From Bacteroidales bacterium (lineage in GTDB: Bacteria; Bacteroidota; Bacteroidia; Bacteroidales; P3), in the NCBI GenBank assembly GCA_017545365.1, contig JAFWOP010000010.1, positions 1 to 9,270 on the forward strand: 9,270 bases of DNA, in the 5' to 3' direction. Positions within the stretch are counted from its first letter, which is position 1, and every line of letters begins with the position of its first letter. Made by a program: the position numbers and the translations under genes. Shown here in pieces: positions 6,301-9,270 of this stretch. Below the pieces are notes generated by a model. That model saw nothing but the letters and a program-made list of their open reading frames with translations, searched no databases and had not been told where the DNA came from.

Positions 6301-8492
6301 GGAGCCGTCTCAAGGGTGAAGTCGTCGGTATAGGCATAATATGAACTGGACGGACGGTTGAGGCGGACAGCCACATACTGGCCATGGCCGGTGTAGTTTC
6401 CTAATCCCACAATATACTCATCCCATGAGGTACTGCCAGAGGGGACATTGACGGTGCTGACCAACTGGAAGGTGGTGATGTCGCCGGGGTCGGTCATCAC
6501 ACCCACCTGGAACACGGGGCTGTAGCTTGTGCTGCTGGGGCGCGCCCAGAACTTCAACTGAAGAGTGTTGATGGCATAAGTATTCGTGTCAACACCGGGG
6601 AGGACGACAGCCTGATAGTCACTATAGGTGCCCGCAGTGGTGCTGCCATACCAGTAGAGGTTGCGACTGCCACTGTGGGGTGTGGTACTGCTCACGTAGG
6701 GATAGCCGAAATAGGTCGAACCGTTGTTGATGTGGTGCCAGCAGGGAATCTCTGGACGCACGGAGGAAGAACCGGTAGAGAGGTCTTCAAAGCCGTAGCT
6801 GTAGGGCAGGCTGTCGAGCAACACACAGCCAGTGCGGATAACCCCTTCGATAAATGCACTGGTGGAACTGATGCACTCGGTAGCCACCGAATAGTGGTAA
6901 GGCGTGTTGGCCGTGAGCCCGGTGAAGGTATAGCTGCTGTCCATAAGGTTGATGACCGTGTCGGTACCCAGAATGACAGTGAAACTGGTGCCACCGTTGG
7001 TATTCCAACTGACGGTCACCTGGTCGGTACCAGAAGTGGCAGTGACATTAAGCGGAATGTTGCACCATTCGTCGGTCAGGTAGATGTCGTCAATGCCCAT
7101 ATAGGCAGTGGACGACGTGCGCGGGCATTTGATGGCAATGAAGTTGCCATAGCCAGTGTAATTGGCAAACGGCACCTCATACATCATCCAGTCGGTTGTA
7201 ATAGCCGTGTTGGAGAACGTATAGACCGGCGTGAAGGTGCTGGCATCATTGGGATTGGTCATCACACCCACAATGGGGGTGGGATGGTAGCTCGCCGAGG
7301 TGGTCTTGGCATAGAATGCCAGCGTAAGGTCGGAGATGTTGTAGACCGTGGTGTCGATGCCCGGCAGCACAGCATACTCGTTGCTGGCATAATCCGTAGA
7401 GGTCGAGAAATACCAGTACATGCCCTTGCTGCCGTTGTGCACATAGGTGGCAGTGGTGGTAATATAGGGATAGTAGTTGTATGTACCCGTGGCATCGTTG
7501 ATACGCGTCCAGCAGTAGGGGAATGCCTGGGCATAAGTAACGGAACTATAGTACGGGTCATCTTCGAAGCCGTTCTGATATGGCAGGGAGTCGATGAAAG
7601 AGCAGGGGGTGCGGAACGCGGTGGAAAGCCACCTACTGGTGTCTGTCCCATCGCACAGCGAAGCCACTCGCACCGTGTAATCAGTGTTGCTGTAAAGGCT
7701 GCTGACGGAATATGTGGTGTCGGAAGCCATATCGGATACCAAATTCGTGCCAGCCGAATCGATTTCGACTATCCATGAAGTGGCTGTTCCCGCTTCAGAC
7801 CAGGAAAGGTCAAAGGAGGTGGGGGTAATGTTTGCAAACTGCATATTGGCCGGACGGGGGCATGTGGGCTGTTCTAAAACAATGTTGTCGATGGCACCCG
7901 GAGGTGTCGAGCCGCCGCTGGCGTCGTTGGCCCAGGCAAACACCAGTTTATAAGAACCCGCCGTAGGCACTGTAAATTCGGTGAAGAAGTTCTGCCAACT
8001 CGACTGGAGGTTCAGTTTGTCGGCGCCACACAGGCTGATACAGCCAGTCGGCAGTGCCGCGTTGCGCCAGGAATAGGCACTGTTGCCACCCGAGGGGTCC
8101 TGGCCAGCTGTCAGTGAAAGGGTCGCCGGTGCCAGAAAAACACGGATGTAGTCGTAGTTGCCCTCACCATTGGCTTTCCAGTCGTAGGAGATGACATGGC
8201 CGCCGGCATCCAGCGTTAGTTCCTGATAGGCATAGACGAACGTGACGCTACTGGTTGTGTAAGCATTCGACGTGCCGTTGTTGTTGGAAATGTACAGGCT
8301 CTTGCTGCCGCTGTTGTGAGTGGCGGTGCCGATGAACCATTTGTTCGTCTGGCTACCGTTCACAAACACCCAGCCGGCTGTGTCGGAGTCGCTGTCGAAG
8401 TTGCAGGTGTAGTTGAACCCCTGCCCCTGTGCTACCCATGGGACGACCATCATCGCCACGATGAGTAACAGAATTTTTACGTGTTTTTGCAT
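1..8492 (-). CDS. Giant modular surface adhesin-like protein, FN3 plus sandwich repeats (3' end outside window)
   Basis: One open frame of 2830 codons runs from the ATG at 8492 to the left edge; I translated it through and saw no stop. The protein starts with a Sec signal peptide. It continues as ten sandwich-plus-FN3 supermodules (residues about 24-2715) and then stacked FN3 domains (2716 onward). The B-type sandwiches resemble the choice-of-anchor J / MAM / cleaved-adhesin group known from Bacteroidales surface proteins such as gingipain-haemagglutinin regions. FN3 domains show the usual core W in LSW/VSW and the YxVRV strand. No catalytic motif was seen, so binding or scaffolding is inferred. 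The start was chosen because the hydrophobic signal follows directly and no in-frame ATG lies close upstream. There is no Shine-Dalgarno; an A/T-rich leader precedes the ATG, as is normal in Bacteroidota. The missing C-terminus is expected to carry a T9SS tail, but that lies outside the window. The family-level call is firm; the ligand is unknown. Confidence 0.93.
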   Translation of the reverse strand, partial: MQKHVKILLLIVAMMVVPWVAQGQGFNYTCNFDSDSDTAGWVFVNGSQTNKWFIGTATHNSGSKSLYISNNNGTSNAYTTSSVTFVYAYQELTLDAGGHVISYDWKANGEGNYDYIRVFLAPATLSLTAGQDPSGGNSAYSWRNAALPTGCISLCGADKLNLQSSWQNFFTEFTVPTAGSYKLVFAWANDASGGSTPPGAIDNIVLEQPTCPRPANMQFANITPTSFDLSWSEAGTATSWIVEIDSAGTNLVSDMASDTTYSVSSLYSNTDYTVRVASLCDGTDTSRWLSTAFRTPCSFIDSLPYQNGFEDDPYYSSVTYAQAFPYCWTRINDATGTYNYYPYITTTATYVHNGSKGMYWYFSTSTDYASNEYAVLPGIDTTVYNISDLTLAFYAKTTSASYHPTPIVGVMTNPNDASTFTPVYTFSNTAITTDWMMYEVPFANYTGYGNFIAIKCPRTSSTAYMGIDDIYLTDEWCNIPLNVTATSGTDQVTVSWNTNGGTSFTVILGTDTVINLMDSSYTFTGLTANTPYHYSVATECISSTSAFIEGVIRTGCVLLDSLPYSYGFEDLSTGSSSVRPEIPCWHHINNGSTYFGYPYVSSTTPHSGSRNLYWYGSTTAGTYSDYQAVVLPGVDTNTYAINTLQLKFWARPSSTSYSPVFQVGVMTDPGDITTFQLVSTVNVPSGSTSWDEYIVGLGNYTGHGQYVAVRLNRPSSSYYAYTDDFTLETAPICPSITEVSLDNVGTTGALISWEFQQGIPGVPVGYEIEATPTAPGSSALTFTATDQMRMLLSGLTSGTEYSVVVRADCGTDGYGAWSDPLVFSTSPLPCVQSDPTTSTVLTFNTGTGSTTTYYLPVGNYYNYSYTQQLILASEMSGATTITGIEFQYGYSSASTVKTNCTIYMANVSVSDLSSGFVPYNASFTPVYMGNLNCTSGWNTFNFTTPFLYDGTSNLLIMIHDNSGDYDGNSYIFNAHNTPSPMGRYVQNDSNPYSVSSPDAGTAVSYRPNMKLHVSGCLQYATCAAPLVVVDSTNENEIAVSWAAGADETSWDVEYRQGTAGTWTLASTETGTSYTFTGLTANTTYQIRITAHCTDTDMASIITVKTPCGGITLPFTQTFESAATGTNSSASFVDCMYRLNNGSTYYGYPYVGGSTYNHTPGGAKGLYWYNTTTTGTYGDYQVVVMPRVDASVTPVNTLQLSFWSRPSSTSYSPVFIVGVMTDPEDISTFQSVATVNVANTTDWQFFEVPLYPYLGTGEYIALRANRPSSSWYAYVDDMTIERAPTCPRVGDVEARNITQTDVTIGWSATTADQYDVQYGPAGFALGAGTFINTIYDDSVNIMGLNPGTLYDVYVRGNCSGDSSNWSFVYQFHTECSFATLPIIENFDAIAGSTATSGMANILPPCWDYYNDGTRSNYQGSPYVYSSSTYSHSGSNCIRFYSYNSSGDSNQYLILPIFDSNDYVISNLQLSFWLRGSSSSSNYFNNVVVGVMTDPTNEYSFIPYDTILSSTTTYTYHEVNLNRYTGPHGRVTLLFPKPLSSSQYEYGYLDDLMLGPIPTCLSVDDLTSTYATGDTIILQWAPGDFETEWEVSYDSVTVVVYDTTYIADGLSPNTEYTFTVRAICGAGDTSYPVSYTARTDCGAITSLPYFESFEGLPAGSSTSPVYEVPCYGRLDNAGQNHFGYINTRSSWSAGPHTGDNFLYYYIPLTTGTHADWIITILPPIDNTIYPINTLQLSFWVRMNSATTSSFIEVGVISNANDETTFVPVDTVPVAGDIHTLKTAYLSSYTGTGNRIAMRFHRASETNYFFIDDIGVQEIPDCPPVTNVALAGLDSNEFTVTWTENGSATSWNIEYGLHGFTVGSGTTVIATTNSYTITGLTPNTEYDVYITPDCSGGVAATVMGTFRTANSYIGLPFSCNFENAAQNALWTLENGSNTNKWYIGSATNNGGTNAMYISDNNGVSCNYTISSSTMDWAYVDLLLDSAGDYGYSFDWKCYGETTLDYLRVALVPASVTLAAATSVPSGYGTSSLPAGWIALDGGSKLNLQSSWQNRTDVVTVPSAGVYHLVFGFRCDASVGTMPPPAIDNVFIMRSPCSRPTNIILSNLTQTSVDISWHESGTSTEWQYQLGSGPIVTVYDTSCSLTSLTANTPYTFKVRSVCGGGDTSFWLAYDFRTPCGYITLPYTQDFESETTSSSSTGSAFANCWTRLNNGTSYGGYPYVSSSSTYNHTLGGSKGLYWYNTTTTGTYGDYQIVVLPPVDPSVSVDSLQLSFWAKASSTSYTPVFHVGVMTDPNSPSTFVSLDTVTIAGNTNWALFEIPLNGYTGSGQYVAVRALRPSSSWYAYVDDFDLDYIPSCPASRNVHSTAATTTSITIDWTDYSTPYAWEVMYTGNGITSTTVVSTHPTTLTGLTPASAYQVRVRPICAATDTGRWSEPGSAFTSCDLIVPPYFQDFDAVTGTSYSTAGQLPPCWDGYSNGTSTAYMPHVTDGSTYSYSITGNPITLTSGSATYGDTKFVRLPQFATPISTITMSYWFCTESSTNGTLTVGYMTGTDYTTDFVPVVSHPASSATYHNGNGPQPAGVGVYDTVSFENVPDSALYIAFKWVYTTSFYSCCIDNIEVTSTGAVCMAPTITGTPHTYESLTANWSGDGSAYEVNIKESVAPDFTGADIPVVGNSYTFYGLQPATSYTVRVRKDCTTDSIGYSEWVLETVVTDSLPCLPPDSLTITDITNADGTFDWQPFGYETMWDVHVWNTAGFDSTYTVSSHPVVLSGFTAGVTYNASVRPLCGSAHNILGDWGDTVTFTAATCPDVTGLTAGSVQPNSLTLSWTNNP
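348..1175 (-). repeat. Supermodule 10: divergent type B sandwich plus FN3
   Basis: Residues 2440-2715. The sandwich starts CDLIVPPYFQDFD and has LPPCWDGYSNG. Many type B marks are altered: MPHV for YPYV, no LYWY, VGYMTGTD for VGVMTDP, and YSCCIDNIEV for YAYVDDF. The adjacent Cys-Cys pair is unique in this protein and the IDN ending recalls type A. It may be a cleaved-adhesin-like variant of B or a separate type. The FN3 (2625-2715) opens VCMAP and contains LTANWSGDG and YTVRVRKDC. Confidence 0.65.
1176..1970 (-). repeat. Supermodule 9: type B sandwich plus FN3
   Basis: Residues 2175-2439. The sandwich starts CGYITLPYTQDFE and has ANCWTRLNNG, YPYVSSSS, KGLYWYNTTTTGTYGDYQ, QLSFWAKASS, VGVMTDP and WYAYVDDFDL. 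It is the closest sibling of supermodule 5 in both protein and DNA. The FN3 (2354-2439) opens SCPASR and contains ITIDWTDY and YQVRVRPIC. Confidence 0.75.
1971..2777 (-). repeat. Supermodule 8: second type A sandwich plus FN3
   Basis: Residues 1906-2174. This type A copy matches supermodule 1 along its length: NGSNTNKWYIG, YISDNNG, FDWKCYGETTLDYLRV, LNLQSSWQN, PSAGVYHLVF and AIDNVFI. It has extra cysteines absent from copy 1 (in SCNY, WKCYG and FRCDAS), while copy 1 has TGCISLC where this copy has AGWIALD. The FN3 (2093-2174) opens PCSRP and contains DISWHESG and YTFKVRSVC. Confidence 0.75.
2778..3578 (-). repeat. Supermodule 7: type B sandwich plus FN3
   Basis: Residues 1639-1905. The sandwich starts CGAITSLPYFESFE and has VPCYGRLDNAG, LQLSFWVRMNSATT, EVGVISNAND (a divergent form of the VGVMTDP signature) and YFFIDDIGV. 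The FN3 (1819-1905) opens DCPPV and contains VTWTENGSATSW and YDVYITPDC. It is the only one of the first ten FN3 domains that does not finish with a boundary Cys; it ends FRTANSYIG just before a type A module. Confidence 0.73.
3579..4373 (-). repeat. Supermodule 6: type B sandwich plus FN3
   Basis: Residues 1374-1638. The sandwich starts CSFATLP and has LPPCWDYYNDG, SPYVYSSS, LQLSFWLRGSSSS, VVVGVMTDP and YGYLDDLML. It is more divergent from the other type B units in its central strands (CIRFYSYNSSGD where others have LYWY). The FN3 (1558-1638) opens TCLSV and contains LQWAPGD and YTFTVRAIC. Confidence 0.72.
4374..5174 (-). repeat. Supermodule 5: type B sandwich plus FN3
   Basis: Residues 1107-1373. 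The sandwich starts CGGITLPF and has DCMYRLNNG (Cys-Met in place of the usual Cys-Trp), YPYVGG, LYWYNTTTTGTYGDYQ, QLSFWSRPSS, VGVMTDP and WYAYVDDMTI. Its DNA is strikingly close to supermodule 9. The FN3 (1285-1373) opens TCPRV and contains VTIGWSA, YDVQYGPAGF and YVRGNC. Confidence 0.75.
5175..6005 (-). repeat. Supermodule 4: unique type C sandwich plus FN3
   Basis: Residues 830-1106. The first about 190 residues differ from both other sandwich types. Landmarks are YYLPVGNYYNYS, TITGIEFQYGYS, CTIYMANVSVSD, TPVYMGNL, GWNTFNFTTPFLYDGTSN, IMIHDNSGDYDG and YRPNMKL. A module with this order (IYM..., VY.G, GW.T..F..PF.YDGT.NL, D..GDY, YRPN) recurs in Bacteroidales FN3 proteins as I remember them. 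It probably forms a beta-sandwich of unknown role. The FN3 (1022-1106) opens TCAAP and contains VSWAAGADETSW and YTFTGLTANTTYQ. Confidence 0.7.
6006..6827 (-). repeat. Supermodule 3: type B sandwich plus FN3
   Basis: Residues 556-829. The sandwich carries DSLPY, IPCWHHINNG, YPYVSS, NLYWYGSTTAGTY, QLKFWARPSS, VGVMTDP and YYAYTDDFTL. It is a close relative of the sandwiches in supermodules 5 and 9. The FN3 (733-829) is slightly longer than its siblings, opens with ICP, and contains LISWEFQQG and YSVVVRADC. Confidence 0.75.
6828..7604 (-). repeat. Supermodule 2: type B sandwich plus FN3
   Basis: Residues 297-555. The type B sandwich starts with C297 and DSLPY. It carries PYCWTRIN, YPYITT, KGMYWYF, the signature VGVMTNP and YMGIDDIYL. 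The FN3 (477-555) opens WCNIP and contains VSWNTNG and YTFTGLTANTPY. It is the shortest supermodule, 259 residues. It is the only type B unit that has IKCPRTSS where the others have a RPSSS-like stretch, adding an extra Cys. Confidence 0.75.
7605..8423 (-). repeat. Supermodule 1: type A sandwich plus FN3
   Basis: Residues about 24-296. The type A sandwich (24-210) has the landmarks NGSQTNKWFIG, SGSKSLYIS, YDWKANGEGNYDYIRV, LNLQSSWQN and a closing AIDNIVLE. The FN3 domain (211-296) opens with CPRP, has a DLSW core strand and YTVRVASLC, and ends RTPC. Type A looks like a MAM/CUB-like jelly-roll module common in Bacteroidales secreted proteins; I know no firm family name for it. It recurs once, as supermodule 8. 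Confidence 0.75.
8424..8492 (-). other. Sec signal peptide of the giant protein
   Basis: Residues 1-23 begin MQKHVK, giving two basic residues. A hydrophobic core LLLIVAMMVV follows, then a polar end VAQGQG. An A-Q-G motif at -3 to -1 fits signal peptidase I cleavage before Q24. I see no lipobox cysteine at the cleavage site (the first Cys is residue 30), so a soluble or T9SS-exported product fits better than a lipoprotein. Confidence 0.85.
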
Positions 8493-8555
8493 AACATGAG
8501 TTTTTAATTAATATAAATGGACTTTCACTATTTTTAAATCAACAACCACCCTCGT

Positions 8556-8570
8556 CCCCATTACATGGGG
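8556..8570 (-). promoter_or_regulatory. Perfect hairpin in the 5' leader of the giant gene
   Basis: CCCCAT and ATGGGG form a 6-bp perfect inverted repeat with a 3-nt loop, about 64 nt upstream of the start codon. It lies inside the predicted 5' leader. No U-tract follows on the minus strand, so it is not a terminator. It could stabilise the mRNA or affect translation; this is inferred from the fold only. Confidence 0.4.
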
Positions 8571-8592
8571 GTACTGCCACAAAAAAACAATG

Positions 8593-8600
8593 CAAAATTA
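8593..8600 (-). promoter_or_regulatory. Bacteroidales -7 promoter element for the giant gene
   Basis: On the minus strand TAATTTTG matches the Bacteroidetes sigma-ABfr -7 consensus TAnnTTTG exactly. About 20 nt upstream only a weak match to the -33 TTG element is seen (within AAGTGTTC). Transcription would start near 8587, giving a leader of roughly 95 nt. Confidence 0.5.
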
Positions 8601-8903
8601 CGAAAGAAACTAATAAGAACACTTATTTATGTGGCGAAAGTACCAAAATGTGGGGTAAAAAATCGAAAAAGGAAGATTAAATGTCTTTTTCAGCTTCTAA
8701 GCAGCAAGTGCAAGCGGGCGAAAAAACATCAACAAATCAAAATACGGAGACTTTTTTCATCCCGGCGGCATCTCCGTCTCAGAATGCCCAACGACGGCCC
8801 TCCCCTACCCTGTCGGCCTCACGCGCCCGCTGCCCTCCTCCGAGCCTCCCGACCAAGAGCCGCCCCCTTGCACCCCATACCCAACCACACTCCTCCTCCG
8901 CAA
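8601..8903. other. Intergenic stretch without a recognisable gene
   Basis: The part next to the promoter (8601-8760) is A/T-rich. The part at 8761-8903 is C-rich on the + strand and G-rich in the minus-strand transcript direction. Short + strand open frames cross it (8565-8921 and 8681-8932), but their products are low-complexity Pro/Ser/Arg strings with no domain, and one overlaps the promoter. I see no tRNA, riboswitch or small-RNA hallmark. Confidence 0.5.
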
Positions 8904-8936
8904 CTTCTAAGAATCTTCTAGAACAATTCTAGGATA
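8904..8936. repeat. Three degenerate 11-bp tandem repeats with TTCTA core
   Basis: Consecutive units CTTCTAAGAAT, CTTCTAGAACA and ATTCTAGGATA share the core TTCTA(A/G). The first two contain self-complementary TTCTAAGAA and TTCTAGAA. They lie beyond the terminator of the upstream gene and have no known function. Confidence 0.5.
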
Positions 8937-8940
8937 CTAC

Positions 8941-8964
8941 ATCCTAAAAGGAACCCTAAAAGCA
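8941..8964. repeat. Two 12-bp direct repeats with CCTAAAAG core
   Basis: ATCCTAAAAGGA is followed directly by ACCCTAAAAGCA; ten of twelve positions agree. The pair lies between the 11-bp repeats and the terminator and continues the CTA-rich character of this intergenic region. Confidence 0.45.
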
Positions 8965-8999
8965 ACCATTTTTAACCCCAAAGGAGCGAACTTGGGTAT

Positions 9000-9034
9000 A
9001 AAAAGAAGGCGGGCGGCCCTTGGGCCGCCCGCCT
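9000..9034 (-). terminator. Rho-independent terminator of the upstream gene
   Basis: A perfect 12-bp G+C-rich stem (9034-9023 paired with 9018-9007) closes a 4-nt loop CAAG. On the minus strand it is followed directly by TCTTTTT. It lies 72 bp past the stop codon of the sorting-tail gene and should end that transcript before the giant gene. On the + strand the stem is not followed by a T-run, so it acts in one direction. Confidence 0.92.
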
Positions 9035-9045
9035 GACTATAGTAT

Positions 9046-9109
9046 CCTAGGAAAGCCTAGGACTGCCTAGGATTGCCTAGGAATGCCTAGTACTGCCTAG
9101 TACTCCTAG
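9046..9109. repeat. Tandem CCTAG array, seven copies at 10-bp spacing
   Basis: CCTAG occurs at 9046, 9056, 9066, 9076, 9086, 9096 and 9105. Spacing is exactly 10 bp except for the last step of 9 bp. The first four copies are the palindrome CCTAGG. Spacers vary (AAAG, ACTG, ATTG, AATG, then TACTG). The copy at 9105 includes the TAG stop codon of the upstream gene on the minus strand. The array fills the space between that stop and the terminator. Confidence 0.9.
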
Positions 9110-9270
9110 AATTTCACAATCAGTTTCTTGACCATGTTGACGTTCTCGCCGGTGATGCGCACGAAGTACGCGCCCTGGGCCAAACGTTCCACATCCATCG
9201 TCTTCGTGCAGTCGCTGCTGCATTCCAGCAGCTCGCTGGCAACGGTGCGGCCGTTCATGTCAACCACCGC
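9106..9270 (-). CDS. C-terminal end of a T9SS-exported protein, sorting domain (5' end outside window)
   Basis: The last 54 codons of a gene that starts beyond the right edge; the stop is TAG at 9106-9108. The visible peptide has the layout of the T9SS type A sorting domain (Por_Secre_tail, TIGR04183): a VVDMNGR strand, then a variable loop, a LAQGAYFVRI strand-turn corresponding to the usual L-x-x-G-x-Y-x-x-R/V motif, and the terminal KKLIVKF. In such proteins the tail directs passage through the outer-membrane T9SS channel and is removed by the PorU sortase when cargo is attached to the surface. The upstream body is not visible, so the activity of the protein cannot be named. An unusual Cys-x3-Cys pair (CSSDC) lies in the variable loop. 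It is on the same strand as the giant gene, but a strong terminator separates them. Confidence 0.9.
   Translation of the reverse strand, partial: AVVDMNGRTVASELLECSSDCTKTMDVERLAQGAYFVRITGENVNMVKKLIVKF

Noticed and set aside
1301..7651. Minus-strand open frames of 60-180 codons in other frames, for example 4106-4657 and 4987-5448
   Set aside because: They lie fully inside the giant gene in a wrong frame; the giant frame alone gives coherent FN3 and sandwich domains across the whole span.
126..7778. Long + strand open frames, for example 126-800, 1248-1994, 4380-5303 and 6675-7778
   Set aside because: All use the frame whose codons are exact reverse complements of the giant gene's codons. They stay open because the sense gene rarely uses TTA, CTA or TCA. 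Their products show no domain, and echo each other only because the opposite strand is repetitive.
1..8423. Repeated DNA considered as an insertion sequence or transposon
   Set aside because: The repeats are in-frame protein modules of about 800 bp with diverged sequence; there are no terminal inverted repeats or transposase motifs.
8495..8497. ATG five bases upstream as the start of the giant gene
   Set aside because: It is out of frame and reaches a stop after six codons; the ATG at 8492 leads straight into the signal peptide.
8565..8932. Two overlapping + strand open frames (8565-8921, 8681-8932) in the intergenic region
   Set aside because: The products are low-complexity, Pro/Arg/Ser-rich and unlike any family. 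One covers the minus-strand promoter, and no + strand promoter element or terminator goes with them.
9046..9109. CTAG array considered as a CRISPR array
   Set aside because: Units are 10 bp with 4-5-bp spacers, far too short for CRISPR repeats or spacers, and no cas gene is visible.

Overview
The window comes from a Bacteroidota genome, most likely a member of the Bacteroidales that uses the type IX secretion system (T9SS). Three things support this. A gene ends with a T9SS C-terminal sorting domain. There is a giant Sec-signal-bearing protein built from beta-sandwich and fibronectin type III (FN3) modules. A start region without a Shine-Dalgarno sequence sits behind a Bacteroidales-type TAnnTTTG promoter element. 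Base composition is mixed, roughly half G+C in the coding part.

Layout, all on the minus strand and read from high to low coordinates. (1) 9270-9106 is the 3' end of a gene whose last 54 codons form the T9SS sorting tail. (2) 9109-9046 is a tandem array of seven CCTAG motifs at 10-bp spacing that starts inside the stop codon of that gene. (3) 9034-9000 is a strong Rho-independent terminator. (4) 8964-8904 holds two further short CTA-centred repeat sets with 12-bp and 11-bp units. (5) 8903-8601 is a non-coding stretch, C-rich on the + strand at its upper end. (6) 8600-8493 holds a promoter and a 5' leader with a perfect hairpin. (7) 8492-1 is one uninterrupted reading frame of 2830 codons that runs off the left edge.

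The giant protein has a signal peptide followed by ten supermodules of about 269 residues (about 807 nt). Each supermodule is a sandwich domain (jelly-roll, adhesin-like) plus one FN3 domain. The sandwich domains are of three types in the order A-B-B-C-B-B-B-A-B-B. After the tenth supermodule the pattern changes to stacked FN3 domains, the last one cut by the window edge. Cysteines sit at nearly every domain boundary in a regular pattern that suggests disulphide stapling outside the cytoplasm.

The likely biology is a very large cell-surface or secreted adhesin exported by Sec and then by T9SS. The neighbour carries a T9SS tail, so the two could be co-displayed surface proteins, but the terminator and promoter between them indicate separate transcription units. 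No mobile element, CRISPR array, tRNA or rRNA is visible. The less ordinary points are the regularity and cysteine logic of the giant protein, signs of duplication or conversion among its modules, and the helically spaced CTAG array at the end of the upstream gene.
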